Source: Salibaculum sp031581025 (lineage in GTDB: Bacteria; Pseudomonadota; Alphaproteobacteria; Rhodobacterales; Rhodobacteraceae). Taken from it: a stretch of 29,143 bases of DNA. Position numbers and translations under genes: made by a program. Positions 16,118 through 23,831 of the stretch are shown here, piece by piece. The stretch lies in NCBI RefSeq assembly GCF_031581025.1, contig NZ_JAVLCA010000034.1. One strand, 5' to 3'. The notes below the pieces were generated by a model, which saw nothing but the letters and a program-made list of their open reading frames with translations, ran no database searches and was not told the DNA's origin. Every line of letters begins with the position of its first letter. Position 1 is the first letter of the stretch.

Positions 16118-18022
16118 ATGCGTCTGTCGCAGCTGTTCATTCGTCTTGCCGTCTTCGCCGTTGCGGCGGGCCTGTGTGTGCTCGCCGCACGTGTTGCGGT
16201 TCAGACCGTCGAACGCACGTCGGTCGCCGCCGTGCAAGCCGCGTTGGAAGAGCGCGACCTGGACTTCGCCTCGGTTATCGGGGACGGACTGCAGGTCGTG
16301 CTGGAAGGCGAAGCGGGCAGCGAGGCCAAGCGGTTCCGTGCCCTTTCCATAGCGGGCGCGCAGGTCGACGCCAGCCGCGTCATCGACAACATGTCGGTGG
16401 TGGACCCCACCGGGATCGCGCCGCCGGATTTTTCCATGGAAATCCTGCGCAACGACAGCGGCATATCGATCATCGGGTTGATCCCGGCCGGCTCGGACCG
16501 CGCGGCGCTGAACGATCGGCTTGCCCAGCTCGCCGGGGACCCCGACCGAGTGGCGGACCTGCTCGAGAGCGCCGATTATCCCAGGCCAGACGGCTGGGGG
16601 GGCTCGGTCGATTACGCGCTGCGCGCGCTGTCGGCCTTGCCCAGATCCAAGGTCTCGGTGCGCGCGGGCCTCGTCACGATCGAGGCGATCGTCGAGTCCG
16701 ACACCGAGAAGGCCCGGATTGAAGCCAACCTGGCCCGTGACCGGCCTGACGGCGTCGAGGTGTCGCTGGCGATCATGGCGCCACGGCCGGTGATTTCGCC
16801 CTTCACGACGCGCTTCGTGCTCGACGCCGAGGAGGCGCGATTCGAAAGCTGCGTTGCCGACACGCGTGCTGCCGAAGAACGGATCATCGCCGCCTCCCGC
16901 GCCGCCGGGGCCGAGGGCCGTATCGGCTGCACAGTCGCGCTGGGGGCGCCCTCGGGCACTTGGGCGCAGGCGGTCGAGCTTGCCATCGGGGCCGTGGCTG
17001 ACCTCGGCGGCGGCACCGTCACGCTCTCGGATGCCGATGTTACGCTTGTCGCCCCGCCGGAAACGGCCGAAGGCCGCTTCGACGAGGTCGCCGGGGCGCT
17101 GCAAAACGCCCTACCGGAACTTTTCGCGCTCGAGGCGGTGCTGCCGGAGGCGCCCGAGGACGAACCCGAAGGCCCGCCCCAATTCGTCGCCACGCTGAGC
17201 CCCGAGGGCTTGGTACAACTGCGTGGGCGGATCTCGGATGCGCTGCTCAATACCACGGCGCAGAATTACGCGCGCGCCCGGTTCGGCTCCGATGACATCA
17301 CCATGAGCACCCGCGTCGTCGACGGCTTGCCCGAGAGCTGGAGCGTGCGGGTTCTGGCCGGGATCGAGGCGCTGTCGATGCTGTCCAACGGGGCAGTCGT
17401 GGTCGAGCCCGGCCGCGTCGCCGTGCGCGGTAACTCCGGCGACGTGGAGGCCGATGGCAAGGTGTCGCGCCTGTTGATCGACAAGCTGGGCAACGACCAG
17501 GACTTCGAGATCGAAGTCGCCCATGTCGAGGACCCGGACCCCATAGATGCACTGCCCACGGGCGCCGAATGCCTCGCGCAGATACAGGCCGTCACCGCGG
17601 AACGAAAGATCACCTTCGAGCCGGGATCGGCCACGATTTCCGGGCCTGCCATATCAGTCGTGGACGACATCGCCGACATCCTGCGTCGCTGTGCCGACCT
17701 GGGCATCGAGATTGCCGGCTATACCGACAGCCAGGGCCGCGAGGAAATGAACCAGCGCCTGTCGCAGCAGCGCGCGGAAGCGGTGCTTGCCGCCCTGCGG
17801 ATGCGCCGGGTGCCGACCTCGAGTTTCCGTGCCGTCGGTTACGGCGAGGCGAACCCGATTGCCGACAACGACACCGAAGAGGGCCGCGAGGCCAACCGCC
17901 GGATCGAGTTCTCCTTGATCGAGGCCGATGAGGCGGGCGAGGCTGGGGAAGACGCGTCGGATGATGATGAAGACGCCGGTGATGATAGCGGCGAGGATGC
18001 CGCGACGGGAGAAGACGAATGA
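16118..18022 (+). CDS. OmpA-family envelope protein with BON-like domains
   Basis: The 634-residue protein has an N-terminal signal or membrane anchor (FIRLAVFAVAAGLCVLAARVAV), then several alpha/beta repeats of BON-like appearance (for example ERDLDFASVIGDGLQVVLEG near the start and AVVVEPGRVAVRGNSGDVEA later). A C-terminal OmpA-like peptidoglycan-binding domain follows, from about ITFEPGSATISG to ANRRIEFSL. Within it YTDSQGREEMNQRLSQQRAEAV has the Asp and, 15 residues on, the Arg that bind diaminopimelate in OmpA. The last 30 or so residues are almost all Asp, Glu, Ala and Gly. The ATG at 16118 is preferred over 16085 because the hydrophobic leader follows directly and GGTCGAGG precedes. 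It is coupled to the next gene by ATGA. Likely role: tethering the envelope to peptidoglycan. Confidence 0.88.
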   Translation: MRLSQLFIRLAVFAVAAGLCVLAARVAVQTVERTSVAAVQAALEERDLDFASVIGDGLQVVLEGEAGSEAKRFRALSIAGAQVDASRVIDNMSVVDPTGIAPPDFSMEILRNDSGISIIGLIPAGSDRAALNDRLAQLAGDPDRVADLLESADYPRPDGWGGSVDYALRALSALPRSKVSVRAGLVTIEAIVESDTEKARIEANLARDRPDGVEVSLAIMAPRPVISPFTTRFVLDAEEARFESCVADTRAAEERIIAASRAAGAEGRIGCTVALGAPSGTWAQAVELAIGAVADLGGGTVTLSDADVTLVAPPETAEGRFDEVAGALQNALPELFALEAVLPEAPEDEPEGPPQFVATLSPEGLVQLRGRISDALLNTTAQNYARARFGSDDITMSTRVVDGLPESWSVRVLAGIEALSMLSNGAVVVEPGRVAVRGNSGDVEADGKVSRLLIDKLGNDQDFEIEVAHVEDPDPIDALPTGAECLAQIQAVTAERKITFEPGSATISGPAISVVDDIADILRRCADLGIEIAGYTDSQGREEMNQRLSQQRAEAVLAALRMRRVPTSSFRAVGYGEANPIADNDTEEGREANRRIEFSLIEADEAGEAGEDASDDDEDAGDDSGEDAATGEDE

Positions 18023-18333
18023 ACAGAACCGAGTTCATCATCGCCACGGCGATCGTGTTGTTCGTGGCCTTCGCGCTGGGATGGTTCGCGAACTGGCTGG
18101 TCAACCGCTTCACGCGGGTCAGCAAATCGGACGTGGGCGAACTGGACAAGATGGCCCAGGCCCTGCACGAGGCCGAGGAGACACGCGACCAGGCGATCAC
18201 CTACCTGCAGCAGCGCGAGGCCGAGATGACCAATCAGCTGGCCCAGACCGAGGCGGAGCTGCGCGCCGCCATGGACGGACTGCGCGCCGCGCGCGCCGAG
18301 GCCGACGGCCTGCGCGCCCGGCTGGAAGGATAG
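18019..18333 (+). CDS. Single-pass membrane protein with coiled coil
   Basis: This 104-residue protein has one N-terminal membrane segment (FIIATAIVLFVAFALGWFANWLV, about residues 6-28) and then a long charged heptad helix (about residues 45-104) rich in Glu, Ala, Arg and Gln. It starts inside the stop of the OmpA-family gene (ATGA), so the two are translationally coupled and likely interact. The function is unknown. The stop is followed by 67 bp without clear signals, up to the convergent zinc-ribbon gene. Confidence 0.8.
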   Translation: MNRTEFIIATAIVLFVAFALGWFANWLVNRFTRVSKSDVGELDKMAQALHEAEETRDQAITYLQQREAEMTNQLAQTEAELRAAMDGLRAARAEADGLRARLEG

Positions 18334-18400
18334 CCGAAAGAGGGCACGGCGGAGCGCTTGCGGACAGAACGCGGCCGCGCGAATACTGAAGTCTGGGCAA

Positions 18401-19334
18401 TCATTCCGGCGGCGAGTCCGGGGTCTCGGGTGCCGCATCCGGGGGCGTGTCCGGCGCGGGGGCGCCCCCTGTGCCCTCGATCGCGGCCATGAGATCCTGC
18501 AGCTTGAGGTCCAGCCAGAGCCGCCAGTCGTTGACCTGCGCGACATAGGCCGCCATTGGATCGGCCAGTTCCGGCACCGCCGCGCCGATCTGTGCCGCGA
18601 AAGTGTAGACCAGCGCGGCCAGCACGGCCAGCAGCACCACCAGCAGGAACCCGGCCCGCCCCCCGCCGGCGCGGCGCGGCACCTCGGTGGTTTCGGGCAG
18701 CNNNNNNNNNNNNNNNNNNNNNNNNNNNNNNNNNNNNNNNNNNNNNNNNNNNNNNNNNNNNNNNNNNNNNNNNNNNNNNNNNNNNNNNNNNNNNNNNNNN
18801 NTCGGGCAGCAGGTCGCGGCGGCTCTGGTCGGGTTCGGGTCGGGCGGTGCCCGTGGCCGAAGCCGTCGCGGTCGTCGCTGCAGGGTCCTGCGGGGCGGCG
18901 CTGTCCTGGCCGCGCAGGCGTTCCATACGCCGCCGCGCCTCGGCCCCGCGCGGGTCCGCGGGGCGGTCGCGCGCCTCGAGCCCCAGGTCCGCCTGGCTTT
19001 CCAGGCGGTCGGCCTCGGCCCGGCGGGCGGCCTCCTCGCGCTCGCGTTCCTCGCGCAGGATGTCCGCGACCTCGGGGTCCAGCTTGCGCCGGGCGGGGGG
19101 CGTGTCCGCATCCTGCGCGGGTTCGGGCGGCTGCACCGACCCGGGGACAGGGTCGGGCTCGGGACTGGGATCGGTCTCCTGCGCGGGCACCGGCTGCGGG
19201 TCCGGGTCCGTTCGGGCAGGCTGCTCGAACCAGGTATGGCCGCAGTCGGAACACTGTACGTCCCGGCCGCTGCCCGGGATGACATCGTCGTCAACTTCGT
19301 ATTCTGCGCCGCAGTTAGAACATGCCAGCCGCAT
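18401..19334 (-). CDS. Zinc-ribbon membrane protein, interrupted by an assembly gap
   Basis: The N-terminal part (18802-19334) begins MRLACSNCGAEYEV and has a CxxC...CxxC zinc ribbon (Cys5, Cys8, Cys28, Cys31) of the MJ0042/zinc-ribbon-5 type. A Pro/Glu/Asp-rich linker and a charged helical region follow, ending RRDLLP at the gap. The C-terminal part (18401-18701) reads LPETTEVPRRAGG, then a membrane segment (AGFLLVVLLAVLAALVYTF) and a Pro-rich tail. With the 100 N as given the two halves are out of phase, but this is expected for a placeholder gap. Joining through the shared TCGGGCAGC restores a single frame of 274 residues. The gene is probably intact in the organism. It diverges from ftsE; its function is unknown. 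The ribosome site is GGAAAGGAT. Confidence 0.78.
18702..18801. other. Assembly gap of 100 N
   Basis: Exactly 100 undetermined bases interrupt the zinc-ribbon gene. The round number suggests a scaffolding placeholder of unknown true length. The nine bases TCGGGCAGC occur directly on both sides. Confidence 0.97.
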
Positions 19335-19348
19335 CTGTCGGATCCTTT

Positions 19349-19361
19349 CCCCGCTTCGGGG
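19349..19361. repeat. Hairpin in the leader of the zinc-ribbon gene
   Basis: CCCCG (19349-19353) and CGGGG (19357-19361) pair around a three-base loop. It lies between the predicted promoter and the ribosome site of the zinc-ribbon gene. The stem is short and the base composition is high in GC, so the significance is uncertain. Confidence 0.3.
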
Positions 19362-19384
19362 GGTGTTGCTGCTCTTGCCGCGGA

Positions 19385-19413
19385 ATCCTAGCCGCAGGCC
19401 GATGGCAGCGCAA
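19385..19413 (-). promoter_or_regulatory. Candidate promoter for the zinc-ribbon gene
   Basis: On the minus strand TTGCGC (19408-19413) and TAGGAT (19385-19390) are separated by exactly 17 bp; each matches four of six consensus bases. The expected start near 19378 gives a leader of about 44 bases. Confidence 0.45.
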
Positions 19414-19434
19414 AGGATTTGCGCGCGCCGCGCC

Positions 19435-19486
19435 TCTGGCGGTTTTCCCCCGTGGCCAATTGCATACAGGTGGCTTTTCCGCCAGA
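19435..19486. repeat. Spaced inverted repeat upstream of ftsE
   Basis: TCTGGCGG (19435-19442) and CCGCCAGA (19479-19486) are perfect inverted arms 36 bp apart, each bordered on the inside by TTTT. They lie in the 178-bp divergent region, ending 26 bp before the ftsE start. They could form a long-range stem or two half-sites for a DNA-binding protein. No convincing promoter for ftsE was found here. Confidence 0.4.
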
Positions 19487-19512
19487 ACACCCCCCAGCAG
19501 GGAGATACGGGC

Positions 19513-20184
19513 GTGATCGAGCTGGACAATGTCGCATACAGCTACGGCGGCGGAGAGTTGTTTTCCTCCGTTACCCTGTCGTTGCCGCCGGGGTCGTTCC
19601 ATTTCCTGACCGGGCCGTCGGGGGCGGGCAAGACCACCCTGCTCAAGCTTTGCTACGGTGAATTGAAGTCCACCGCGGGACAGGTGCGCCTGTTCGGGCA
19701 GGACACGCGCGCGCTTGGTCGTGACGCGGTCTCCCAGCTGCGCCGCCGCGTGGGCGTGGTGCACCAGGACTGCCAGTTTCTGGATCATCTGCCCGTGGCC
19801 GAGAATATCGCCCTGCCGCTGACCGTCTCGGGCTGCGACGGATCGCTCGATGACCTCGAGGCGCTGCTGGGCTGGGTCGGGCTGCGCGGGCAGGCCGGGC
19901 GCCTGCCGCCCGAGCTGTCGGGCGGCGAACGCCAGCGCGCGGCCCTGGCCCGGGCGGTCATCATGTCGCCCGACGTGATCCTCGCGGATGAGCCCACCGG
20001 CAACGTCGACTGGGACATGTCTAAGCGCCTGATGACCCTGCTGGTCGAGCTCAACCGCCTGGGCAAGACCGTGCTGATCGCCACCCATGACCTGTCGCTG
20101 ATCCGCGCGACCAAGATCCATGTCGCGGCGCGGGTTCTGCGGCTCAAGGACCGGCGTATACAGGCCGCGGGGGCGCACCTGTGA
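19513..20184 (+). CDS. ftsE: Cell division ATP-binding protein FtsE
   Basis: The 223-residue cytoplasmic ABC ATPase pairs with FtsX to control peptidoglycan hydrolases at the division site. Walker A is GPSGAGKTT, the signature is LSGGERQR, Walker B is VILADEPTGN and the H-loop is IATHD. The start is a GTG at 19513-19515 preceded by GGGAGAT; the frame extends far upstream, even through the gap, but that part is antisense to the zinc-ribbon gene. ftsX follows with an overlapping TGATG. The assignment rests on the motif set, the FtsE-like VGVVHQDCQFLDHLPVAENIALPL stretch and the ftsX neighbour. Confidence 0.94.
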   Translation: MIELDNVAYSYGGGELFSSVTLSLPPGSFHFLTGPSGAGKTTLLKLCYGELKSTAGQVRLFGQDTRALGRDAVSQLRRRVGVVHQDCQFLDHLPVAENIALPLTVSGCDGSLDDLEALLGWVGLRGQAGRLPPELSGGERQRAALARAVIMSPDVILADEPTGNVDWDMSKRLMTLLVELNRLGKTVLIATHDLSLIRATKIHVAARVLRLKDRRIQAAGAHL

Positions 20185-21086
20185 TGGAGCGGCTGCGCCG
20201 CATGCTCGGGCTTCTGGCAGGTGACCCGCAGGCCGACCGGGTGGTGCCGCCCACCGGGTTTACCGCGCGCCTGACGGTGCTGTCGGCGGCGGCCATGGCC
20301 TTTCTTGCGGTCTTCGCGCTGGCCATGTCACTGGCCACGGGGCGGCTGGCCGACCGCTGGGCCGAGGAAATGGCGCGCACCTCGACCCTGCGCATCTCGG
20401 CCCCCGAGGACCAGATGCAGGCCCAGACCGAGGCGGCACTCGAGGTCCTGCGGACCACCCCCGGCGTGGCCGAGGCGCGGCCTCTGACGCCCGAGGAACA
20501 GCGCGCCCTGCTGGAACCCTGGTTCGGCCCCGACCTGCCTGTCGAGACCCTGCCGATCCCGAACCTGGTCGAGATTATCGAAGACGGCCAAGGCTATGAC
20601 CCCACTGGCCTGCGCGCGCGGCTTCAGGCCGAGTTGCCCGGCGCGGTGCTGGACGATCATGGGCGCTGGCGCGACCCGCTGGTGCGGGCGGCGGGGCGGC
20701 TGCGGCTGCTGGCCTGGGTGTCGATGGGGCTGATCGCGCTGACCGTGGCGGCGATGATCACCCTGGCCGCCAATGCGGCGCTGGCGGCCAATGCGCAGGT
20801 GATCCGGGTGTTGCGGCTGGTGGGTGCGCGGGATGTCTATATCGCGCGGGCCTTCGTGCGCCGCTTTACCCTGCGCGCGCTGAACGGCGCCGGACTGGGC
20901 ACGCTTTTGGGGGCGCTGGCGGTGCTGGCGTTGCCCTCGACGGATGTGGCGGGCGGGTTCCTCACCGGGCTGGGGTTCCAGGGCTGGCACTGGCTGCTGC
21001 CGGTGGCCATTCCGCTGCTGGCGGCGCTGGTCGCCTTCTTCGCAACTCGGCAGGCGGCCCTGCGCAGCCTGATGGGGCAGTCGTGA
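20184..21086 (+). CDS. ftsX: Cell division protein FtsX
   Basis: The 300-residue permease-like partner of FtsE has an N-terminal membrane segment (about residues 30-50 in LTVLSAAAMAFLAVFALAMSLATG), an extracytoplasmic domain (roughly residues 55-170), and three C-terminal helices. The conserved VIRVLRLVGARDVYIARAFVRRF segment, typical of FtsX, lies between two of these helices. The ATG at 20184 overlaps the ftsE stop by one base (TGATG); a GTG one codon earlier is an alternative. The acyltransferase gene downstream starts with the same arrangement. Confidence 0.92.
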   Translation: MERLRRMLGLLAGDPQADRVVPPTGFTARLTVLSAAAMAFLAVFALAMSLATGRLADRWAEEMARTSTLRISAPEDQMQAQTEAALEVLRTTPGVAEARPLTPEEQRALLEPWFGPDLPVETLPIPNLVEIIEDGQGYDPTGLRARLQAELPGAVLDDHGRWRDPLVRAAGRLRLLAWVSMGLIALTVAAMITLAANAALAANAQVIRVLRLVGARDVYIARAFVRRFTLRALNGAGLGTLLGALAVLALPSTDVAGGFLTGLGFQGWHWLLPVAIPLLAALVAFFATRQAALRSLMGQS

Positions 21087-21820
21087 TGCAGATCGTCCAA
21101 TGGCTCCGTTCGCTTGTCTTCGTGGGGGTCATCTACGCCGCGATGATCCCCTATGGCCTGATCTACCTTCCCGCGGCGCTGCGCAGCCGCGAGGGGGCCA
21201 TCGCCGCCTGTCACGCCTGGTGCCGTTTCGTGAAATGGGCCGCCCCCTGGATGGTCGGCATCCGCACCGAGGTGCGCGGCACACCCCCGACCGGGGAATG
21301 CCTGATCGCCGCCAAGCACCAGAGCTTCCTCGACATCATCCTGATCTACTCCAGCGTCCCGCGCGGCAAGTTCATCATGAAGACCGAGCTTACGAAGGCG
21401 CCGATACTGGGCTGGTACGCCCTGCGCATCGGCAGCGTGCCGGTGGATCGCGGCAAGCGCGCGCAGGCCGTGCAACGCATGGTGGTCGACGTGGCGGCGG
21501 GCCGGGCCGAGCCCGGCCAGCTGATCATCTATCCGCAGGGCACGCGCATCGCGCCGGGGGTCAAGGCGCCCTACAAGGTCGGGTCCTCGGTACTCTATAC
21601 CGAGTCGGGTCAGCCCTGCGTGCCGGTGGCCTGCAACGTGGGCCTGTTCTGGCCCCGCAAGGGGATCATGCGCCGGCCCGGCACCGCGGTCGTGGAGTTC
21701 CTCGATCCGATCCCCCCGGGGCTGAAAGGGCCAGAGTTCATGGCGCAACTGGAACAGCGCGTCGAGCAGCGCTCTGATGCCCTGATGGCCGAGGCCGGAT
21801 TCAAGGAGATCGAGACATGA
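21086..21820 (+). CDS. plsC: 1-acyl-sn-glycerol-3-phosphate acyltransferase (PlsC family)
   Basis: The 244-residue enzyme probably acylates lysophosphatidic acid to phosphatidic acid at the inner membrane. It has an N-terminal membrane segment (SLVFVGVIYAAMIPYGLIYLP), the catalytic H-x4-D box as KHQSFLD, the substrate-binding IYPQGTRIAPG motif (Gln replacing the usual Glu of EGTR) and a later VPVACNVGLFW block. The ATG at 21086 gives a one-base TGATG overlap with ftsX; a GTG one codon earlier is possible. Several PlsC-like proteins usually occur per genome, so the exact substrate is not certain. Confidence 0.9.
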   Translation: MQIVQWLRSLVFVGVIYAAMIPYGLIYLPAALRSREGAIAACHAWCRFVKWAAPWMVGIRTEVRGTPPTGECLIAAKHQSFLDIILIYSSVPRGKFIMKTELTKAPILGWYALRIGSVPVDRGKRAQAVQRMVVDVAAGRAEPGQLIIYPQGTRIAPGVKAPYKVGSSVLYTESGQPCVPVACNVGLFWPRKGIMRRPGTAVVEFLDPIPPGLKGPEFMAQLEQRVEQRSDALMAEAGFKEIET

Positions 21821-22416
21821 CACCGATCGAGACGCTCGCGCAACTCGAAGCTCTCTACGGCGCCCCCTCGCCCCGGTCGCTGGCCAAGGTCGTCACCCGC
21901 CTGACGCCGGCCTATCGCGCCTGGATCGGGGCCAGCCGCTTTGCCATCCTGTCCACGGTCGGCCCTGAGGGCACCGATGCCACGCCGCGCGGCGATGACG
22001 GCCCGGTGGTGCAGATCGCCGACGACCACACGCTGTTGCTGCCCGACTGGACGGGGAACAACCGGCTGGACAACCTGCGTAACATCGTCCGGGATCCGCG
22101 CGTCAGCCTGATGTTTCTCGTGCCGGGCTCGGACAGCGTGGTGCGGGTGAACGGGCACGCACTGGTGACCGCCGATGCAGGATACACGGCCCGGTTCGAA
22201 CAGAAGGGCCGCCATCCGAAGACCGTGACGGTCGTGACCCTGCAAGAGGCCTATTTCCAGTGCGCAAAGGCGCTGATGCGGGCCGGGTTGTGGTCGCGCG
22301 ACGATACGGCGGGGCTGCCCACGGCGGGGGATTTCCTGCAAGAGGCCGATCCGGGTTTCGACGGGGCCGATCATGACCAGAGCTACCCGGACCAGGCCAA
22401 GGAGAGCCTTTGGTAG
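21817..22416 (+). CDS. PNPOx-fold FMN-binding flavoprotein
   Basis: The 199-residue protein has the split-barrel fold of the pyridoxamine 5'-phosphate oxidase-like superfamily. It resembles the MSMEG_1061-type FMN flavoproteins, with RFAILSTVGPEGTDATPRGD near residue 40, LLLPDWTGNNRLDNLRNIVRDPRVSLMFLVPG in the middle and QEAYFQCAKALMRAGLW near the end. The last is typical of this subgroup. Its natural substrate is unknown. The ATG overlaps the acyltransferase stop by ATGA. It converges with the exonuclease gene, with one base between the stops, and no terminator hairpin is evident. Confidence 0.87.
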   Translation: MTPIETLAQLEALYGAPSPRSLAKVVTRLTPAYRAWIGASRFAILSTVGPEGTDATPRGDDGPVVQIADDHTLLLPDWTGNNRLDNLRNIVRDPRVSLMFLVPGSDSVVRVNGHALVTADAGYTARFEQKGRHPKTVTVVTLQEAYFQCAKALMRAGLWSRDDTAGLPTAGDFLQEADPGFDGADHDQSYPDQAKESLW

Positions 22417-22417
22417 G

Positions 22418-23830
22418 TCAGCCGTTGAGGTCTTCGAGCAACCGGCTGTGGCGGCCGGTTTCCTGAACCAGCTGGCCGAAGGTCGTGATCCCCTTGCCTT
22501 CCAGCAGCGGCAGCAGCCTGACCAGCGCCTCGGCGGTGGCGCGGGCGTCGCCTAGGGCGGTGTGGCGGGTTTCGGGCGGGATCGTCACGGCCAGCCGCGC
22601 GCAGAGCGCGTCCAGCGAATGATCCTCGTTGGTGCCGAAGACCACCGCCGAAAGCAGGACCGTGTCCACCACCGGATGTGTCCATTCGACGTCCATCTCG
22701 GGGCCGAACCGGCGCAGCAGGCCGATATCGAAGGGTGCATTATGCGCCACCAGAACCGACCCGCGGGCGAAATGGTGCAGGGCGCGGCCCGCCTCACCGA
22801 TGCCGGGGGCCCCCGTCACCTGGGCATCTGACACACGGTGAATCCGGGTCGAGGCCGGCGGGATCGGCCGGCCCGGGTCGACGAAAGTGTCGATCATCTC
22901 GCCCTCGACGATGCGGCCGCCCAGCACGCGCACGGCACCGATCTGCACGATGGCGTCCGTCTCGACCGACAGGCCCGTGGTTTCCGTGTCGAAGGGCACG
23001 AAACTGAGGTCGGCAAGCGCGGTCTGAGTGATCTCGCAGGTCTCGGAGGTGGTCATCAGGTCGAAATCGAAAACCAGCGGGCGCGGGGCCGGGCGCGGGC
23101 CGTCGTGCGGCACCTCCTCGATCAGGATCAGGTGGCCGTCCGTTCCCAGGGCCTTGATCCGTGCGTCATAGGCGCGGCCATGGGCGGTGTCCTGCAGCTC
23201 GAAACCGACCTCGGGCCTGTCATCCGACAGTTGCGCCATGGCGGCTTGCAGGCTGGCCGGGTCGAAATAGTCGGTCAGCTGGGCCTTGAGCCGTGGCGGC
23301 CCGATCTGCGACAGGATGCCGGCGGCCTGGCCGTCATAAAGCACGATCTCCTGCGCGGGGTTCAGAAGGATCGTGGCGATCGGCATCTCGGTCAGCATGG
23401 CCGTCAGGCGCTCGCTTTGGGCGCGCAGGCGCCGGGTTTCATGCGCCACCTGCGCTGCCGAGTCCATCACCGATGAGCCATAGGTCCGGCTGAGCGCCTG
23501 CGCCGCCGGGGCCAGGTCGCCGAGATAGCGTGCCGCGTCGGCGTCCACCTCGCTGTCGACACTGGAATGGGCCCGCAGGCGCAGATCGGCCGACAGCCTG
23601 TTGATGGGCTTGGCAACATGTTCGTCGAACAGCAGCCACACGCCCAGCGCCAGCCCGGTGTTGACGAAGGCAAAGGTGATGAAGGCGGTGACGAAGGGCG
23701 TGGTGGGCAGGGCGTCGTCGGCCCGAGACCAGCTAAGCCAGAGCGCGCCCGCCGCCAGCGCCGCCCCGCCTGCCGCCAGGAGGCAGAAAAACAGGAAGAT
23801 GCGGATGCGCAGGCCAAGGCGGGTCAGCAT
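22418..23830 (-). CDS. Membrane-anchored PAS-like protein with DEDDh 3'-5' exonuclease domain
   Basis: This 470-residue protein has two membrane segments (about residues 9-32 and 45-67), a HAMP-like stretch (HVAKPINRLSADLRLRA, about 71-87), a helical linker, a PAS-like domain (about 145-240, with MPIATILLNPAQEIVLYDG) and a C-terminal exonuclease of the DnaQ/epsilon class (about 275-455). All DEDDh residues are present: Asp281 and Glu283 in FDTETTG, Asp368 in HNAPFD, and His423 and Asp428 in HTALGD. The front half is built like a sensor histidine kinase whose output has been replaced by a nuclease. It is the last gene of the acs-adk-symporter cluster, starting one base after the preceding stop. 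It is unlikely to be the replicative epsilon subunit. Substrate (DNA, RNA or a small nucleotide) is unknown. Confidence 0.88.
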   Translation of the reverse strand: MLTRLGLRIRIFLFFCLLAAGGAALAAGALWLSWSRADDALPTTPFVTAFITFAFVNTGLALGVWLLFDEHVAKPINRLSADLRLRAHSSVDSEVDADAARYLGDLAPAAQALSRTYGSSVMDSAAQVAHETRRLRAQSERLTAMLTEMPIATILLNPAQEIVLYDGQAAGILSQIGPPRLKAQLTDYFDPASLQAAMAQLSDDRPEVGFELQDTAHGRAYDARIKALGTDGHLILIEEVPHDGPRPAPRPLVFDFDLMTTSETCEITQTALADLSFVPFDTETTGLSVETDAIVQIGAVRVLGGRIVEGEMIDTFVDPGRPIPPASTRIHRVSDAQVTGAPGIGEAGRALHHFARGSVLVAHNAPFDIGLLRRFGPEMDVEWTHPVVDTVLLSAVVFGTNEDHSLDALCARLAVTIPPETRHTALGDARATAEALVRLLPLLEGKGITTFGQLVQETGRHSRLLEDLNG

Positions 23831-23831
23831 G

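Noticed and set aside
15059..17104. A 681-residue minus-strand frame across ubiA and the OmpA-family gene
   Set aside because: Low-complexity Arg/Gln/Pro/His-rich translation and no ribosome site; it is the shadow of two well-supported genes.
18401..19334. A real frameshift or pseudogene in the zinc-ribbon protein
   Set aside because: The change of frame occurs exactly across the 100-N placeholder and disappears when the flanks are joined at their shared nine bases.
18556..19512. A long N-terminal extension of ftsE running through the gap
   Set aside because: The region is antisense to the zinc-ribbon gene, contains the N run, and FtsE homology starts only at the GTG at 19513, which has its own ribosome site.
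22418..23830. Annotation as the replicative DNA polymerase III epsilon subunit
   Set aside because: Two membrane helices and a PAS-like domain are not part of epsilon, and the genomic context is a transport cluster.
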